DNA from: Saprospiraceae bacterium
Lineage (GTDB): Bacteria > Bacteroidota > Bacteroidia > Chitinophagales > Saprospiraceae
Direction: 5' to 3'
Length of the DNA stretch: 64,000 nucleotides
NCBI GenBank assembly: GCA_021298575.1
Contig: JAJTFM010000014.1
Span: 20,801 to 84,800 of the forward strand
Shown: positions 47,409 to 57,139 of the stretch, piece after piece
Layout of the letters: each line of letters opens with the position of its first letter
How positions within the stretch are numbered: the stretch's first letter is position 1
Notes under the pieces: model-generated
Databases searched by the model: none
What the model was told of the DNA's origin: nothing
Seen by the model: the letters and a program-made list of their open reading frames with translations, nothing else
Program-made: the position numbers and the translations under genes

Positions 47409-48497
47409 ATGAGTGAATATCTCGACTTGTACAGACAAGTAATCGTCAAAATTGCCACGCCGTACAGTACTGGCACCGGGTTTTGTCTGAGCGACAGAAA
47501 CGTGATTGTCACCAACTATCATGTGGTGGAGGGTAACCTGTCCGTTATTGTGGAGGGTGCCGGCTTTGACAGGCAGCTGGTGAATGTATTGTATATTGAT
47601 GCCAGATATGATCTTGCCTTCCTGAGTGCTCCGTCAAGCAGCGGGACGCTCCCTGTGGTGAATCTCGGGGTGAATAAGACATTAAAGGTACTGGACAGGG
47701 TGACAGCGATTGGGCATCCGTTTGGCCTGAAATTTTCTGCCAAGAGTGGTGTGATTTCGAATACATCGGAGAGTATGAATGGAGTGCCTTACCTGCATAT
47801 TGATGCTGCGCTCAATCCGGGTAACAGTGGTGGGCCGCTGGTTGACACCGATGGGGATATAGTGGGTATCAACACCTTTGTAATGAGGGAAGGTGACAAC
47901 ACCGGTTTTTCACTTCCTGTCAGATTTTTGGCAGACACACTCGCTGCCTTTGAAAATGTCGGAGCAGTGATGTCTGCACGTTGTGCTGGTTGTATGTCGG
48001 TGGTCACTGAAGCGGCTATAGAGAATGAGCGGCTGTGCAACAGGTGCGGCCACAAGGTTCAGTTACCACATCAGGTGGATGAATATATTCCGTCAGGGCC
48101 AGCCAGAACCATAGAGCGTATGATCAGCAGTATGGGCCACGATACGGGACTGTGTCGCTCGGGTCACAATTCGTGGGAAATAAAGGAGGGTAGTGCAACA
48201 ATACACGTGATTTATCACGATAAATCGGGTCAGATTTATGCAGAAGCTGTACTGTGCGAGTTGCCGGGAGAGAATATCAAACCCTTGTATGAGTACCTGT
48301 TGAGGGAGAATTATAATAACAGCGGACTGACGCTGAGCCTTCACGACAGAGATATAGTACTTTCTTTTCTGATATTCGAGCAGTATCTGAATGAAGAGAC
48401 CGGCAAGCAAATGCTCTCCGATTTATCGCAGAAAGCGGATTACTACGACAATGTTCTGGTAGAGCAGTTTGGTGCCCACTGGAAAGACAAGTCCTGA
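47409..48497 (+). CDS. Trypsin-like serine protease (S1C) + CxxC/CxxC zinc ribbon + C-terminal YbjN-like domain
   Basis: His in TNYHVVEG, Asp in ARYDLAFL, Ser in NPGNSGGPL; CAGC...CNRC; C-terminal IHVIYHDKSGQIYAEAVLCELPGENIKPLYEYLLREN. Confidence 0.75.
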   Translation: MSEYLDLYRQVIVKIATPYSTGTGFCLSDRNVIVTNYHVVEGNLSVIVEGAGFDRQLVNVLYIDARYDLAFLSAPSSSGTLPVVNLGVNKTLKVLDRVTAIGHPFGLKFSAKSGVISNTSESMNGVPYLHIDAALNPGNSGGPLVDTDGDIVGINTFVMREGDNTGFSLPVRFLADTLAAFENVGAVMSARCAGCMSVVTEAAIENERLCNRCGHKVQLPHQVDEYIPSGPARTIERMISSMGHDTGLCRSGHNSWEIKEGSATIHVIYHDKSGQIYAEAVLCELPGENIKPLYEYLLRENYNNSGLTLSLHDRDIVLSFLIFEQYLNEETGKQMLSDLSQKADYYDNVLVEQFGAHWKDKS

Positions 48498-48507
48498 TAG
48501 TCCCGGG

Positions 48508-50394
48508 CTATTCGCCGGATATGGCTGCATCTATGACAATTTCCTGTTCTTCGGCCACATCCAGTTCCACCCTAAGGTTTTCGATGATAAAATCCTGGCG
48601 TTCGGGTGTGTTTTTGCCCATATAATAGTCCAGCACGTGGTCCAGCTTGGTATCTTCGGGCAGGATGACTGGATCGAGGCGTATATCTTCGCCGATGAAG
48701 GCACCGAATTCGCCGGGTGAAATTTCGCCGAGGCCCTTGAATCGTGTTATTTCAGGTTTTCCGCGCAGTTTTTTGATCGCCCCCTGTTTTTCGGATTCCG
48801 AGTAACAGTAAAATGTCTGTTGTTTGTCGCGTACGCGGAAGAGAGGCGTCTGCAGGATATACAGGTGTCCGTTGCGCACCAGATCGGGGAAGAACTGCAG
48901 GAAGAATGTCAGCATGAGCAGCCTTATGTGCATGCCATCCACGTCGGCATCTGTAGCTATGACAACGCGGTTATAGCGAAGGTCGTCGAGCGAGTCTTCG
49001 ATATTGAGTGCGTGTTGCAGCAGATTGAATTCTTCGTTCTGATAGACGATTTTCTTGGTAAGTCCGTAGCAGTTGAGGGGTTTTCCGCGCAGAGAGAATA
49101 CGGCCTGTGTGTCTGTATTCCGGGCTTTTGTGATAGAACCGCTTGCCGAGTCGCCCTCCGTGATAAACAGGGTGGTTCCGAGTTTCAGTTCATCGGTTCC
49201 TTTTTCATTGAGGTGGTACCGGCAGTCGCGGAGCTTTTTGTTGTGGACAGCCGCGGCTTTGGCTCGCTGGTTGGCGGTTTTTTTGATATCTGCCAGATCC
49301 TTGCGTTCACGTTCGCTTTGCTGGATACGTGCCTGCATTGCCTTGGCCACCTCCGGATTTTTGTGGAGGAAATCGTCCAGTGCCTTGGTCAGGAAGTCTG
49401 ACATAAATGTACGGACAGCCTGACCTTCAGGCGACATCCGTTCGGATCCCAGGCGCGTTTTGGTCTGACTTTCGAACACGGGTTCTTCTACGCGGACGCT
49501 GACTGCAGCTATGATACTTTCGCGGATATCCTTGGCGTCGTATTCTTTTTTGAAGTGAGTTCGCACGACTTTGACCAGTGCTTCGCGGAAGGCATTGAGG
49601 TGAGTTCCGCCTTGTGTAGTATTTTGACCGTTTACGAAGGAGTAGTATTGCTCGCCGTAGTGGTTTCCATGAGTAATTGCGATTTCCACATCTTCGCCGC
49701 GCAGGTGAATAATGGGGTATCGGATTACTTCAGTACCGGTTTTCTTTTCCAGCAGGTCGAGCAGGCCATTTTTGGATACGAAAGTTTTGCCGTTAAAGTG
49801 AATTTTCAGTCCGGCATTGAGGTAGGCATAGTTCCAGAGTTGCTGTTCCACATATTCGGGTACCCAGCGGTAATTTCTGAATAGTCCGTTGTCGGGCTTG
49901 AAAGAGACCAGCGTGCCGTTTTCCTCTTTGGTGGGTTCGAGTTTGCCTTCTTTTTTCAGGTTGCCAAAATTGAATTCGGCTGTTTTGCATTGTCCGTCGC
50001 GGAATGCGGTAACCTTGAAATATTCAGACAGTGCATTTACCGCTTTGGTACCTACCCCGTTGAGGCCTACTGATTTTTTAAAAGCCTTGCTGTCGTATTT
50101 GGCGCCGGTGTTGATTTTGGATACGACATCCACTACTTTTCCGAGCGGGATACCGCGGCCAAAGTCGCGAACGCTGACACCGTTTTCATTGAGAACAATT
50201 TCAACAGTCTTGCCATAGCCCATGGCAAATTCATCGATACAGTTATCGAGTACCTCCTTCAGCAGTACATATATTCCGTCATCGGGGGATGCTCCATCGC
50301 CCAGTTTCCCTATGTACATGCCTGGGCGCAGGCGAATATGCTCGCGCCAGTCAAGGGTTTTTACCTCATCTTCCGTATATTTGATTTCTGTCAT
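48508..50394 (-). CDS. parE: Type IIA DNA topoisomerase subunit B (ParE/GyrB family)
   Basis: [51 protein letters not shown]. Confidence 0.88.
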   Translation of the reverse strand: MTEIKYTEDEVKTLDWREHIRLRPGMYIGKLGDGASPDDGIYVLLKEVLDNCIDEFAMGYGKTVEIVLNENGVSVRDFGRGIPLGKVVDVVSKINTGAKYDSKAFKKSVGLNGVGTKAVNALSEYFKVTAFRDGQCKTAEFNFGNLKKEGKLEPTKEENGTLVSFKPDNGLFRNYRWVPEYVEQQLWNYAYLNAGLKIHFNGKTFVSKNGLLDLLEKKTGTEVIRYPIIHLRGEDVEIAITHGNHYGEQYYSFVNGQNTTQGGTHLNAFREALVKVVRTHFKKEYDAKDIRESIIAAVSVRVEEPVFESQTKTRLGSERMSPEGQAVRTFMSDFLTKALDDFLHKNPEVAKAMQARIQQSERERKDLADIKKTANQRAKAAAVHNKKLRDCRYHLNEKGTDELKLGTTLFITEGDSASGSITKARNTDTQAVFSLRGKPLNCYGLTKKIVYQNEEFNLLQHALNIEDSLDDLRYNRVVIATDADVDGMHIRLLMLTFFLQFFPDLVRNGHLYILQTPLFRVRDKQQTFYCYSESEKQGAIKKLRGKPEITRFKGLGEISPGEFGAFIGEDIRLDPVILPEDTKLDHVLDYYMGKNTPERQDFIIENLRVELDVAEEQEIVIDAAISGE

Positions 50395-50499
50395 TCAAGC
50401 GTTTTTTTAGAGAGCATATTCAGGAATGAAAAATTCCGGCATGATCCTGAGTCAGAGGCGCAAATTTAAAACAATTATTTTATTTTAAAACAATTGTTT

Positions 50500-51000
50500 T
50501 TATACGAGATTGACAGCCATTTTTCCTTTTTCATGAATTTGCACGTCAATGTTGTCGAGCATGGTAGTAGCCAGAGACATGCCTACATAATCGGCCTTGA
50601 TGGGGAATGATTTGTGCGTGCGGTCAACCAGTACGGCTACTTCCACTTTTGCCGGAATGACGCTGAGCAGGGGTTGCACAGCGTAAAAGACGGTTCGGCC
50701 CGTATTGGCCACGTCATCAACGATGATGACGGGTTTCTCGCGCAGTGCTTCGGCTGGCAGCTCGATACAGGGGTCGTATTCTACCGGGTTCGCCGGATTG
50801 AGCCGGATTCTCGTCAGCGTGATATCCGTGCTGGCTGGTGCAATAGTTTTCAGTTCATTCACAATCAGCTGGGCAAACTCGTATCCATTGTTGTTGAGTC
50901 CGGCAAGAATAATAGCCGGAGCGCCGAAATTTCGTTCAAGAATTTCGATGGCAATTCGCCTGATTTTCTGGCGTATTTGTCGGTCGTCGAGTATCTGCAT
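50500..51000 (-). CDS. Phosphoribosyltransferase family protein (PyrR-like)
   Basis: PRPP motif VIIVDDVANTGRTVFYA; AIILAGLNNNGYEFA. Confidence 0.75.
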   Translation of the reverse strand: MQILDDRQIRQKIRRIAIEILERNFGAPAIILAGLNNNGYEFAQLIVNELKTIAPASTDITLTRIRLNPANPVEYDPCIELPAEALREKPVIIVDDVANTGRTVFYAVQPLLSVIPAKVEVAVLVDRTHKSFPIKADYVGMSLATTMLDNIDVQIHEKGKMAVNLV

Positions 51001-51195
51001 AACGCAATTGGGCTTGTGACCTGCAAAAGTAATAGCAACAGCCGATTTTTGCGGGTAAAAATGCCAGTGAAGGCGGTTTCTACCTTCAAATGTAGCTGAA
51101 CGTGCTATAAACAGTCAATCTAATGGATTTCTAATATCATTTAGCCTGAAAATACAGACTTTCGCATCGCCCGGGAAGCCCTATCCTCTGAGCTC

Positions 51196-54100
51196 ATGAA
51201 AATTTCTGTTCTCCGGATGATTGCCTCCGGCATTCTCCTTCTCTCCTGCCTGCAGTCAGGCCAATCTCAGCAATCCATTGCCCGTCAGTGGAATGAAATA
51301 CTGATTCAGAGTATCCGGGAGGACTTTGCCCGCCCGCCTGTGCACGCACGCAATCTGTTTCATCTTTCCGTACTCATGTACGATATGTGGGCCGTTTACG
51401 ACACTACCGGGCAGTCGGAGACCTATTTCCTCGGGAAAACAGTGGGCAATTACACGTGCCCCTTCAACGGAATTCCCATTCCCGCAGATATTGAGGCTGC
51501 GCGGAGAGAAGCCATCAGTTATGCTGCATACCGGCTGCTGGCCCAGCGTTTTCAGAATTCCCCGAGGGCGTTTACCACCATCACCCGGCTTTTTGATTTC
51601 ATGGCGCAGCTCGGTTATCCGATTAATTTTAACAGTACCGACTATTCCACCGGCAATCCTGCAGCGCTGGGAAACTACATAGCCCTCCGCATGGCCGAGT
51701 ACAGCAATCAGGATGGTTCCAATGAACAGAACAACTACGTGCCAACTGACTATGTTCCTGTGAATACTCCGGTGAATGTGCTGCAACCGGGCAACAGTAC
51801 CATGACCAATCCGAATCGCTGGCAGCCGCTGGATCTGCCCGGCGCTATTGACCAGAACGGCAATCCGGTTGTCGCTATTCAGCGGTTTCAGAGTCCGGAA
51901 TGGGGTAGGGTTACGCCCTTCGCGCTGTCGGCATCCGACAAGGATACGCTGGTGCGGAATAATATTCCCTGGTATGTATATCACAATCCGGGCCCGCCGC
52001 CGCAGCTGAACACGAATCAGCAGGATGCGCAGTCGGAGGTGTTCAAATGGAACTACGCGCTGGTTTCTGCCTGGAGTGCACATCTGGATCCGGATGACGG
52101 GGTGACGTGGGATATTTCACCGGCGTCTGTAGGAAATAATACGTCACCTTATCCGGTGACCCTGGATGAGTATAAACAGTTTTACAATTTCGAGGGAGGC
52201 GGAGCGGCCGGAAATGGTCGGCCGGTTAATCCCAAAACGGGCTTGCCCTACGAACCCCAGCTGGTACCGCGTGGCGATTATACCCGGGTTTTGGCACAGT
52301 TCTGGGCCGACGGGCCAACCTCCGAAACTCCTCCCGGACACTGGTTTTCCATTCTGAACAAAGTCATGGATCACCCTGATTTCGTCAGGAAATTTAATGG
52401 CAAGGGTCAGATACTCAATCGGCTGGAGTATGATGTGAAGGCCTATTTTACGCTGGGCGGGGCAATGCATGATGCGGCTATTACCGCCTGGGGAATCAAA
52501 GGCTATTACGATGCAAGTCGTCCGGTGACCAACCTGCGCTACATGGCCCGTCTGGGTCAATCCTCTAATCCTGCGCTACCCCGATATCATCCGGGCGGAC
52601 TGCCACTGATACCCGGTTACATCGAGCTGGTGCAGGCTGGAGATACGCTGGCAGGGGTGAATGGTGTCAACGTGAACAAGATCAAGTTATACACCTGGGA
52701 GGGTTTCGGTCCGATCGCCAATCCGGCTACCGATTATGCCGGCGCCGGCTGGATACTGGCCGAAAACTGGATGCCTCATCAGCGAAAAACGTTCGTGACG
52801 CCGCCTTTTGCCGGCTATATATCGGGGCACTCCACGTATTCGAGAGCTGCTGCCGAAGCACTTACCCTGCTCACCGGTGATGAGTATTTTCCGGGCGGAA
52901 TGGGTGAATTTCATATTGCGGCCAACAGCGGATTTCTGTTTTTTGAGAAAGGGCCCAGCGTGGATGTTACCCTGCAGTGGGCCACCTATCGCGACGCATC
53001 CGACCAGACCAGCCTCTCGAGGATATGGGGTGGCATTCACCCGCCTTTCGATGATATCCCTGGTCGTATAGTGGGTGCCGAATGTGGTGTTGATGCCTAT
53101 CATTTGGCCAAAGAAATATTCTATAACGACGAAGACGGCGACGGGTACCTCGCATTTGAAGACTGCAATGACAATAACCCGGCCATAAACCCCGGTGCCG
53201 GAGAGTTGTGCAACGGGATTGATGATGACTGTGACGGAATGGTGGATGACAGTCTGACGGTGTTTACTTACTATGCTGACTCCGATGGCGACGGTTTTGG
53301 TAATGCTGATTTGAGCGTGAGTACGTGTGCGGATACGATTCCGGTCGGATATGTTGTTGCCGGTACTGATTGTTCGGACAGCAATCCTGTGGTTTACCCC
53401 GGTGCTGCAGAACTGTGCGATGGTCTGGACAACGATTGTAACGGCCAGATTGACGATGGCATCGTTTATTACACATATTATTATGATGCGGACGGCGACG
53501 GTTTCGGCAATGCCGATTCAAGTGTGAGTACGTGTGCGGATACGATTCCGGCCGGATACGTTTTGTCTGGCACGGATTGTTCGGACAGCAATCCTGTGAT
53601 TTACCCCGGTGCTGCGGAGCTGTGTGACGGTCTGGATAACGATTGTAACGGCCAGATTGACGATGGCATCCTTTATTACACATATTATTATGATGCGGAC
53701 GGCGACGGTTTCGGGAATGCCGATGCGAGCGTGAGTACTTGCGCGGATACCATTCCTGCGGGGTATGTTGTTGCTGGTACTGATTGTTCAGACAGCAATC
53801 CTGCAGTTTACCCCGGTGCTGCAGAGTTGTGTGATGGTCTGGACAACGACTGTAATGGTCAAATTGACGACGGTATCATTTATTACACCTATTACTATGA
53901 TGGAGACGGAGACGGTTTCGGCAATGCCGATTCAAGTGTGAGTACGTGCGCGGATACAATCCCTGCGGGGTATGTTGTTGCCGGCACCGATTGCTCTGAC
54001 AGCAATCCGGCTGTATATCCGGGTGCCACCGAGTTGTGCGATGGTCTGGATAACGACTGTAACGGTCAGATTGACGATGGCATCATCTACTACACATATT

Positions 54101-55179
54101 ACTCTGATGCTGACGGCGACGGTTTCGGGAATGCTGATGCGAGCGTGAGTACGTGTGCGGATACGATTCCCGTGGGATATGTTGTTGCCGGTACTGATTG
54201 TTCAGACAGCAATCCGGCTGTATATCCGGGTGCCACCGAGTTGTGTGATGGTCTTGACAACGACTGTAACGGCCAGATTGACGATGGCATCATCTACTAC
54301 ACATATTACTCTGATGCTGACGGCGACGGTTTTGGTAATGCCGACGCGAGCGTGAGCACGTGCGCGGATACAATCCCCGCGGGCTATGTTGTTGCCGGTA
54401 CCGATTGTACGGACAATGACCCGGCGATTTTCCCCGGTGCTGTTGAGCGGTGCGATGGTCTGGACAACGACTGTAACGGCCTGACTGATGACGGTATCAC
54501 CCTGACCTACTATTTCCGGGATACGGATGGCGACGGCTTTGGCAATACGGACAACTCCCTCCTGCTTTGTGTGCCAATAGATACCATTCCGGCTGGGTAC
54601 GTCGGTATATCGGGCGACTGTAACGATGCAAACCCGCTGGTTTATCCCGGTGCTCCCGAGGTATGCGATGACCTCGACAACGATTGTGACGGCCTGCCCG
54701 ATGACAGCCTTCCGTTTTACACCTATTATGCGGATGCCGATGGCGATGGATACGGGGATCCCGTTCAGGGTCTCGAGACCTGTCTGTCCGATGTGCCGCC
54801 GTCATTCGCTGCCAATAATCTGGACTGCGACGACAGTAACGCGGCGGTGAACCCGGCACAGATGGAACTGGCCGGCGATGGCCTTGATAACGACTGTGAC
54901 GGAGAAACCGACAATATTTCATCCACCACCGAGGCAGGCTGGTCGGTCCGGGCATACCCCAATCCGGTGTATGACTGGCTGACAGTGGAGTCGCAGTTGA
55001 GCGGAGCCGTGCAATATGAAATCACGGATGCGCAGGGCAGGCAGCTGCGTACGGGCGGGGCTGAATTCAGTGGTGGATTGCTTCGGATTTCCTTTGCCCC
55101 GGAGATGCCTGGAGTTTACCTCCTCCGGTTGAGGGAGCAGGGGGGACAGGCGCTTGTGGTCAGGGTGGTCAAAATGTAA
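51196..55179 (+). CDS. Secreted vanadium-dependent haloperoxidase/PAP2-like protein with tandem MopE-type acidic repeats and T9SS C-terminal domain
   Basis: YYDASRPVTNLRYMA and GYISGHSTYSRAAAEAL; repeats DADGDGFGNAD...CDGLDNDCNGQIDDG; C-terminus VRAYPNPVYDWLTVES...VVRVVKM. Confidence 0.8.
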   Translation: MKISVLRMIASGILLLSCLQSGQSQQSIARQWNEILIQSIREDFARPPVHARNLFHLSVLMYDMWAVYDTTGQSETYFLGKTVGNYTCPFNGIPIPADIEAARREAISYAAYRLLAQRFQNSPRAFTTITRLFDFMAQLGYPINFNSTDYSTGNPAALGNYIALRMAEYSNQDGSNEQNNYVPTDYVPVNTPVNVLQPGNSTMTNPNRWQPLDLPGAIDQNGNPVVAIQRFQSPEWGRVTPFALSASDKDTLVRNNIPWYVYHNPGPPPQLNTNQQDAQSEVFKWNYALVSAWSAHLDPDDGVTWDISPASVGNNTSPYPVTLDEYKQFYNFEGGGAAGNGRPVNPKTGLPYEPQLVPRGDYTRVLAQFWADGPTSETPPGHWFSILNKVMDHPDFVRKFNGKGQILNRLEYDVKAYFTLGGAMHDAAITAWGIKGYYDASRPVTNLRYMARLGQSSNPALPRYHPGGLPLIPGYIELVQAGDTLAGVNGVNVNKIKLYTWEGFGPIANPATDYAGAGWILAENWMPHQRKTFVTPPFAGYISGHSTYSRAAAEALTLLTGDEYFPGGMGEFHIAANSGFLFFEKGPSVDVTLQWATYRDASDQTSLSRIWGGIHPPFDDIPGRIVGAECGVDAYHLAKEIFYNDEDGDGYLAFEDCNDNNPAINPGAGELCNGIDDDCDGMVDDSLTVFTYYADSDGDGFGNADLSVSTCADTIPVGYVVAGTDCSDSNPVVYPGAAELCDGLDNDCNGQIDDGIVYYTYYYDADGDGFGNADSSVSTCADTIPAGYVLSGTDCSDSNPVIYPGAAELCDGLDNDCNGQIDDGILYYTYYYDADGDGFGNADASVSTCADTIPAGYVVAGTDCSDSNPAVYPGAAELCDGLDNDCNGQIDDGIIYYTYYYDGDGDGFGNADSSVSTCADTIPAGYVVAGTDCSDSNPAVYPGATELCDGLDNDCNGQIDDGIIYYTYYSDADGDGFGNADASVSTCADTIPVGYVVAGTDCSDSNPAVYPGATELCDGLDNDCNGQIDDGIIYYTYYSDADGDGFGNADASVSTCADTIPAGYVVAGTDCTDNDPAIFPGAVERCDGLDNDCNGLTDDGITLTYYFRDTDGDGFGNTDNSLLLCVPIDTIPAGYVGISGDCNDANPLVYPGAPEVCDDLDNDCDGLPDDSLPFYTYYADADGDGYGDPVQGLETCLSDVPPSFAANNLDCDDSNAAVNPAQMELAGDGLDNDCDGETDNISSTTEAGWSVRAYPNPVYDWLTVESQLSGAVQYEITDAQGRQLRTGGAEFSGGLLRISFAPEMPGVYLLRLREQGGQALVVRVVKM
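53281..54729 (+). repeat. Tandem 207-bp (69-aa) coding repeat array
   Basis: Units begin at 53281, 53488, 53695, 53902, 54109, 54316, 54523 (last two more divergent); weaker flanking units on each side. Confidence 0.9.
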
Positions 55180-55328
55180 TTTCTCCGGGAAAACCGAAAA
55201 GTATCCATACTTCGGTGATTTGTGTATTCATTAAACGGTGGATACGGCACACCTTTGCAGCGGCTTTCAGTCGGGTACTGTGAGTGCTTGGCAAAAGCGT
55301 CTGTTCACCGTTTAATAAATACATCAAA

Positions 55329-56147
55329 ATGAAGAAGATAATTCTGATAACCGGCGCGAGTTCCGGTATGGGTAAAGAAACTGCCAAAGTACTGAGCAGA
55401 GACGGGCATACGGTTTACGCCGCAGCACGCAGAATGGATCAGATGAAAGACCTGCAGGAAATGGGTATCACACCACTGCAAATGGATATTACCAGTGAAT
55501 CCGATGTACAGAAAGTGGTGGATACTATTATCACCAGAGAGGGTAAAATTGATGTTCTGTGGAATAATGCAGGGTACGGACTGTACGGAGCTGTAGAGGA
55601 TGTCCCCATGGATGAAGCCAGAAGGCAGTTTGAAGTTAATATCTTTGGTTTGGCGCTGCTCACCCAGAAAGTAATACCCTATATGCGTAAAGCACAATCC
55701 GGAACAATCATCAACACCTCTTCCATGGGAGGCAAGATGTATATGCCAATGGGAGCCTGGTATCATGCGTCAAAGCATGCACTGGAGGGCTGGAGCGACA
55801 GCCTTCGTCTGGATCTGGCCCCTTTCAACATACACGTGGTAGTGCTGGAGCCCGGTATTATTCAGACGGAGTGGGGTGCTGTCATGCTCGACAATATGCT
55901 GAAATTTTCAGGGAAAGGGGTATATGGTGCCATGGCGCACAAGATTACTGCAGCCCTGAAAAAGATGAATGATAACGGACAATACTCCAAACCGGATGTG
56001 ATAGCCAGTGCCGTCAGGAAAATAATTGCCGCGCCCCGGCCCAAAACACGCTACCGCGTGGGAGAAATGGCTAAACCAATGGTATGGATGCGTGTTTTTC
56101 TGGGTGATCGCGCCTTCGACAAAATTATCATGAGCCAGATAAAGTAA
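55329..56147 (+). CDS. SDR family oxidoreductase
   Basis: ILITGASSGMGKETAKVL; WNNAGYG; YHASKHALEG. Confidence 0.92.
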   Translation: MKKIILITGASSGMGKETAKVLSRDGHTVYAAARRMDQMKDLQEMGITPLQMDITSESDVQKVVDTIITREGKIDVLWNNAGYGLYGAVEDVPMDEARRQFEVNIFGLALLTQKVIPYMRKAQSGTIINTSSMGGKMYMPMGAWYHASKHALEGWSDSLRLDLAPFNIHVVVLEPGIIQTEWGAVMLDNMLKFSGKGVYGAMAHKITAALKKMNDNGQYSKPDVIASAVRKIIAAPRPKTRYRVGEMAKPMVWMRVFLGDRAFDKIIMSQIK

Positions 56148-56151
56148 AGCC

Positions 56152-57054
56152 ATGGTTGTTCTGAAAAACATCTCGGATCTGAGTGCCCTCTTTCAGCAGG
56201 AAAAGCCTCATCACCCGCTGATTACGGTAATTGATTTTACTGTAACCGACGAAAAACAACTGGCCGGTTCCAGTATCAGCGCGGGATTCTACTCCGTGAT
56301 GTTCAAGAACTACTGCTCCAACCGACTGAAGTACGGCAGGGAATATTACGATTTTCAGGAGGGAAGTCTTCTGTGTGTTGCTCCTGGCCAGGTCATCACA
56401 CTGGATAACGAATTCGATCATCAGGTAAAAAAAGAGGGTTGGGGTGTTTTTTTTCACCCGGATTTGCTGCGGGGATCTTCCCTGCAGCAAATCAACCGCC
56501 AATACCGCTTTTTCTCATATGCCACCAATGAAGCTCTTCACTTGTCGGACAAAGAAAAAAGTAATTTGCGCGACTGTGTGGCCCGACTGCGCAGTGAAAT
56601 AGCGGAGAATACCGATAACCACAGCCAGACGCTCATTGTATCCAACCTGGAATTGCTACTGAATTATTGCCGACGCTACTATGACAGGCAGTTTATTACC
56701 AGAAAAAGTGCAAACAAAGGAATCCTGGTTCAGTTTGAAAATGAATTGGAAGCCTGGTTCGGATCGGGCGAAAAGCCCGGAGTTGGCCTCCCCAGCGTGA
56801 AATCACTGGCGGAAAAACTGCACGTTTCGCCGAATTACCTCAGTGATCTGTTGAAAAAAGAAACAGGAATGAATACGCAGGATCATATACACTCATACCT
56901 GATTGAAGAAGCCAAGAATTTGCTTGTCGGTACCGATTTGTCGGTCAGGGCAATGGCCTACACACTGGGATTTGAGTATCCGCAATATTTCTCCCGGCTG
57001 TTCAAGTCCAAAACCGGAATGACTCCCAGCGAATTCAGGGGCCACAGACAGTAG
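56152..57054 (+). CDS. AraC family transcriptional regulator
   Basis: C-terminal HTH: SVKSLAEKLHVSPNYLSDLLKKETGMNTQDHIHSYLIEEAKNLL...YPQYFSRLFKSKTGMTPSEFR. Confidence 0.92.
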   Translation: MVVLKNISDLSALFQQEKPHHPLITVIDFTVTDEKQLAGSSISAGFYSVMFKNYCSNRLKYGREYYDFQEGSLLCVAPGQVITLDNEFDHQVKKEGWGVFFHPDLLRGSSLQQINRQYRFFSYATNEALHLSDKEKSNLRDCVARLRSEIAENTDNHSQTLIVSNLELLLNYCRRYYDRQFITRKSANKGILVQFENELEAWFGSGEKPGVGLPSVKSLAEKLHVSPNYLSDLLKKETGMNTQDHIHSYLIEEAKNLLVGTDLSVRAMAYTLGFEYPQYFSRLFKSKTGMTPSEFRGHRQ

Positions 57055-57139
57055 CTGCTTTTCTCGCCGGTTTTGGCAAAACGTGCAACTCCAGGCCCGT
57101 CACAAGAACTCCGACGATCGCATCGTGTTAAGTGATGTG

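Noticed and set aside
51256-52083. 275-aa minus-strand ORF opposite the haloperoxidase-like gene
   Set aside because: Antisense to a well-supported secreted protein; no domain recognised.
53281-54729. Regularly spaced DNA repeats as a possible CRISPR array
   Set aside because: The 207-bp units are coding, in frame and without unique spacers; they encode MopE-type protein repeats.
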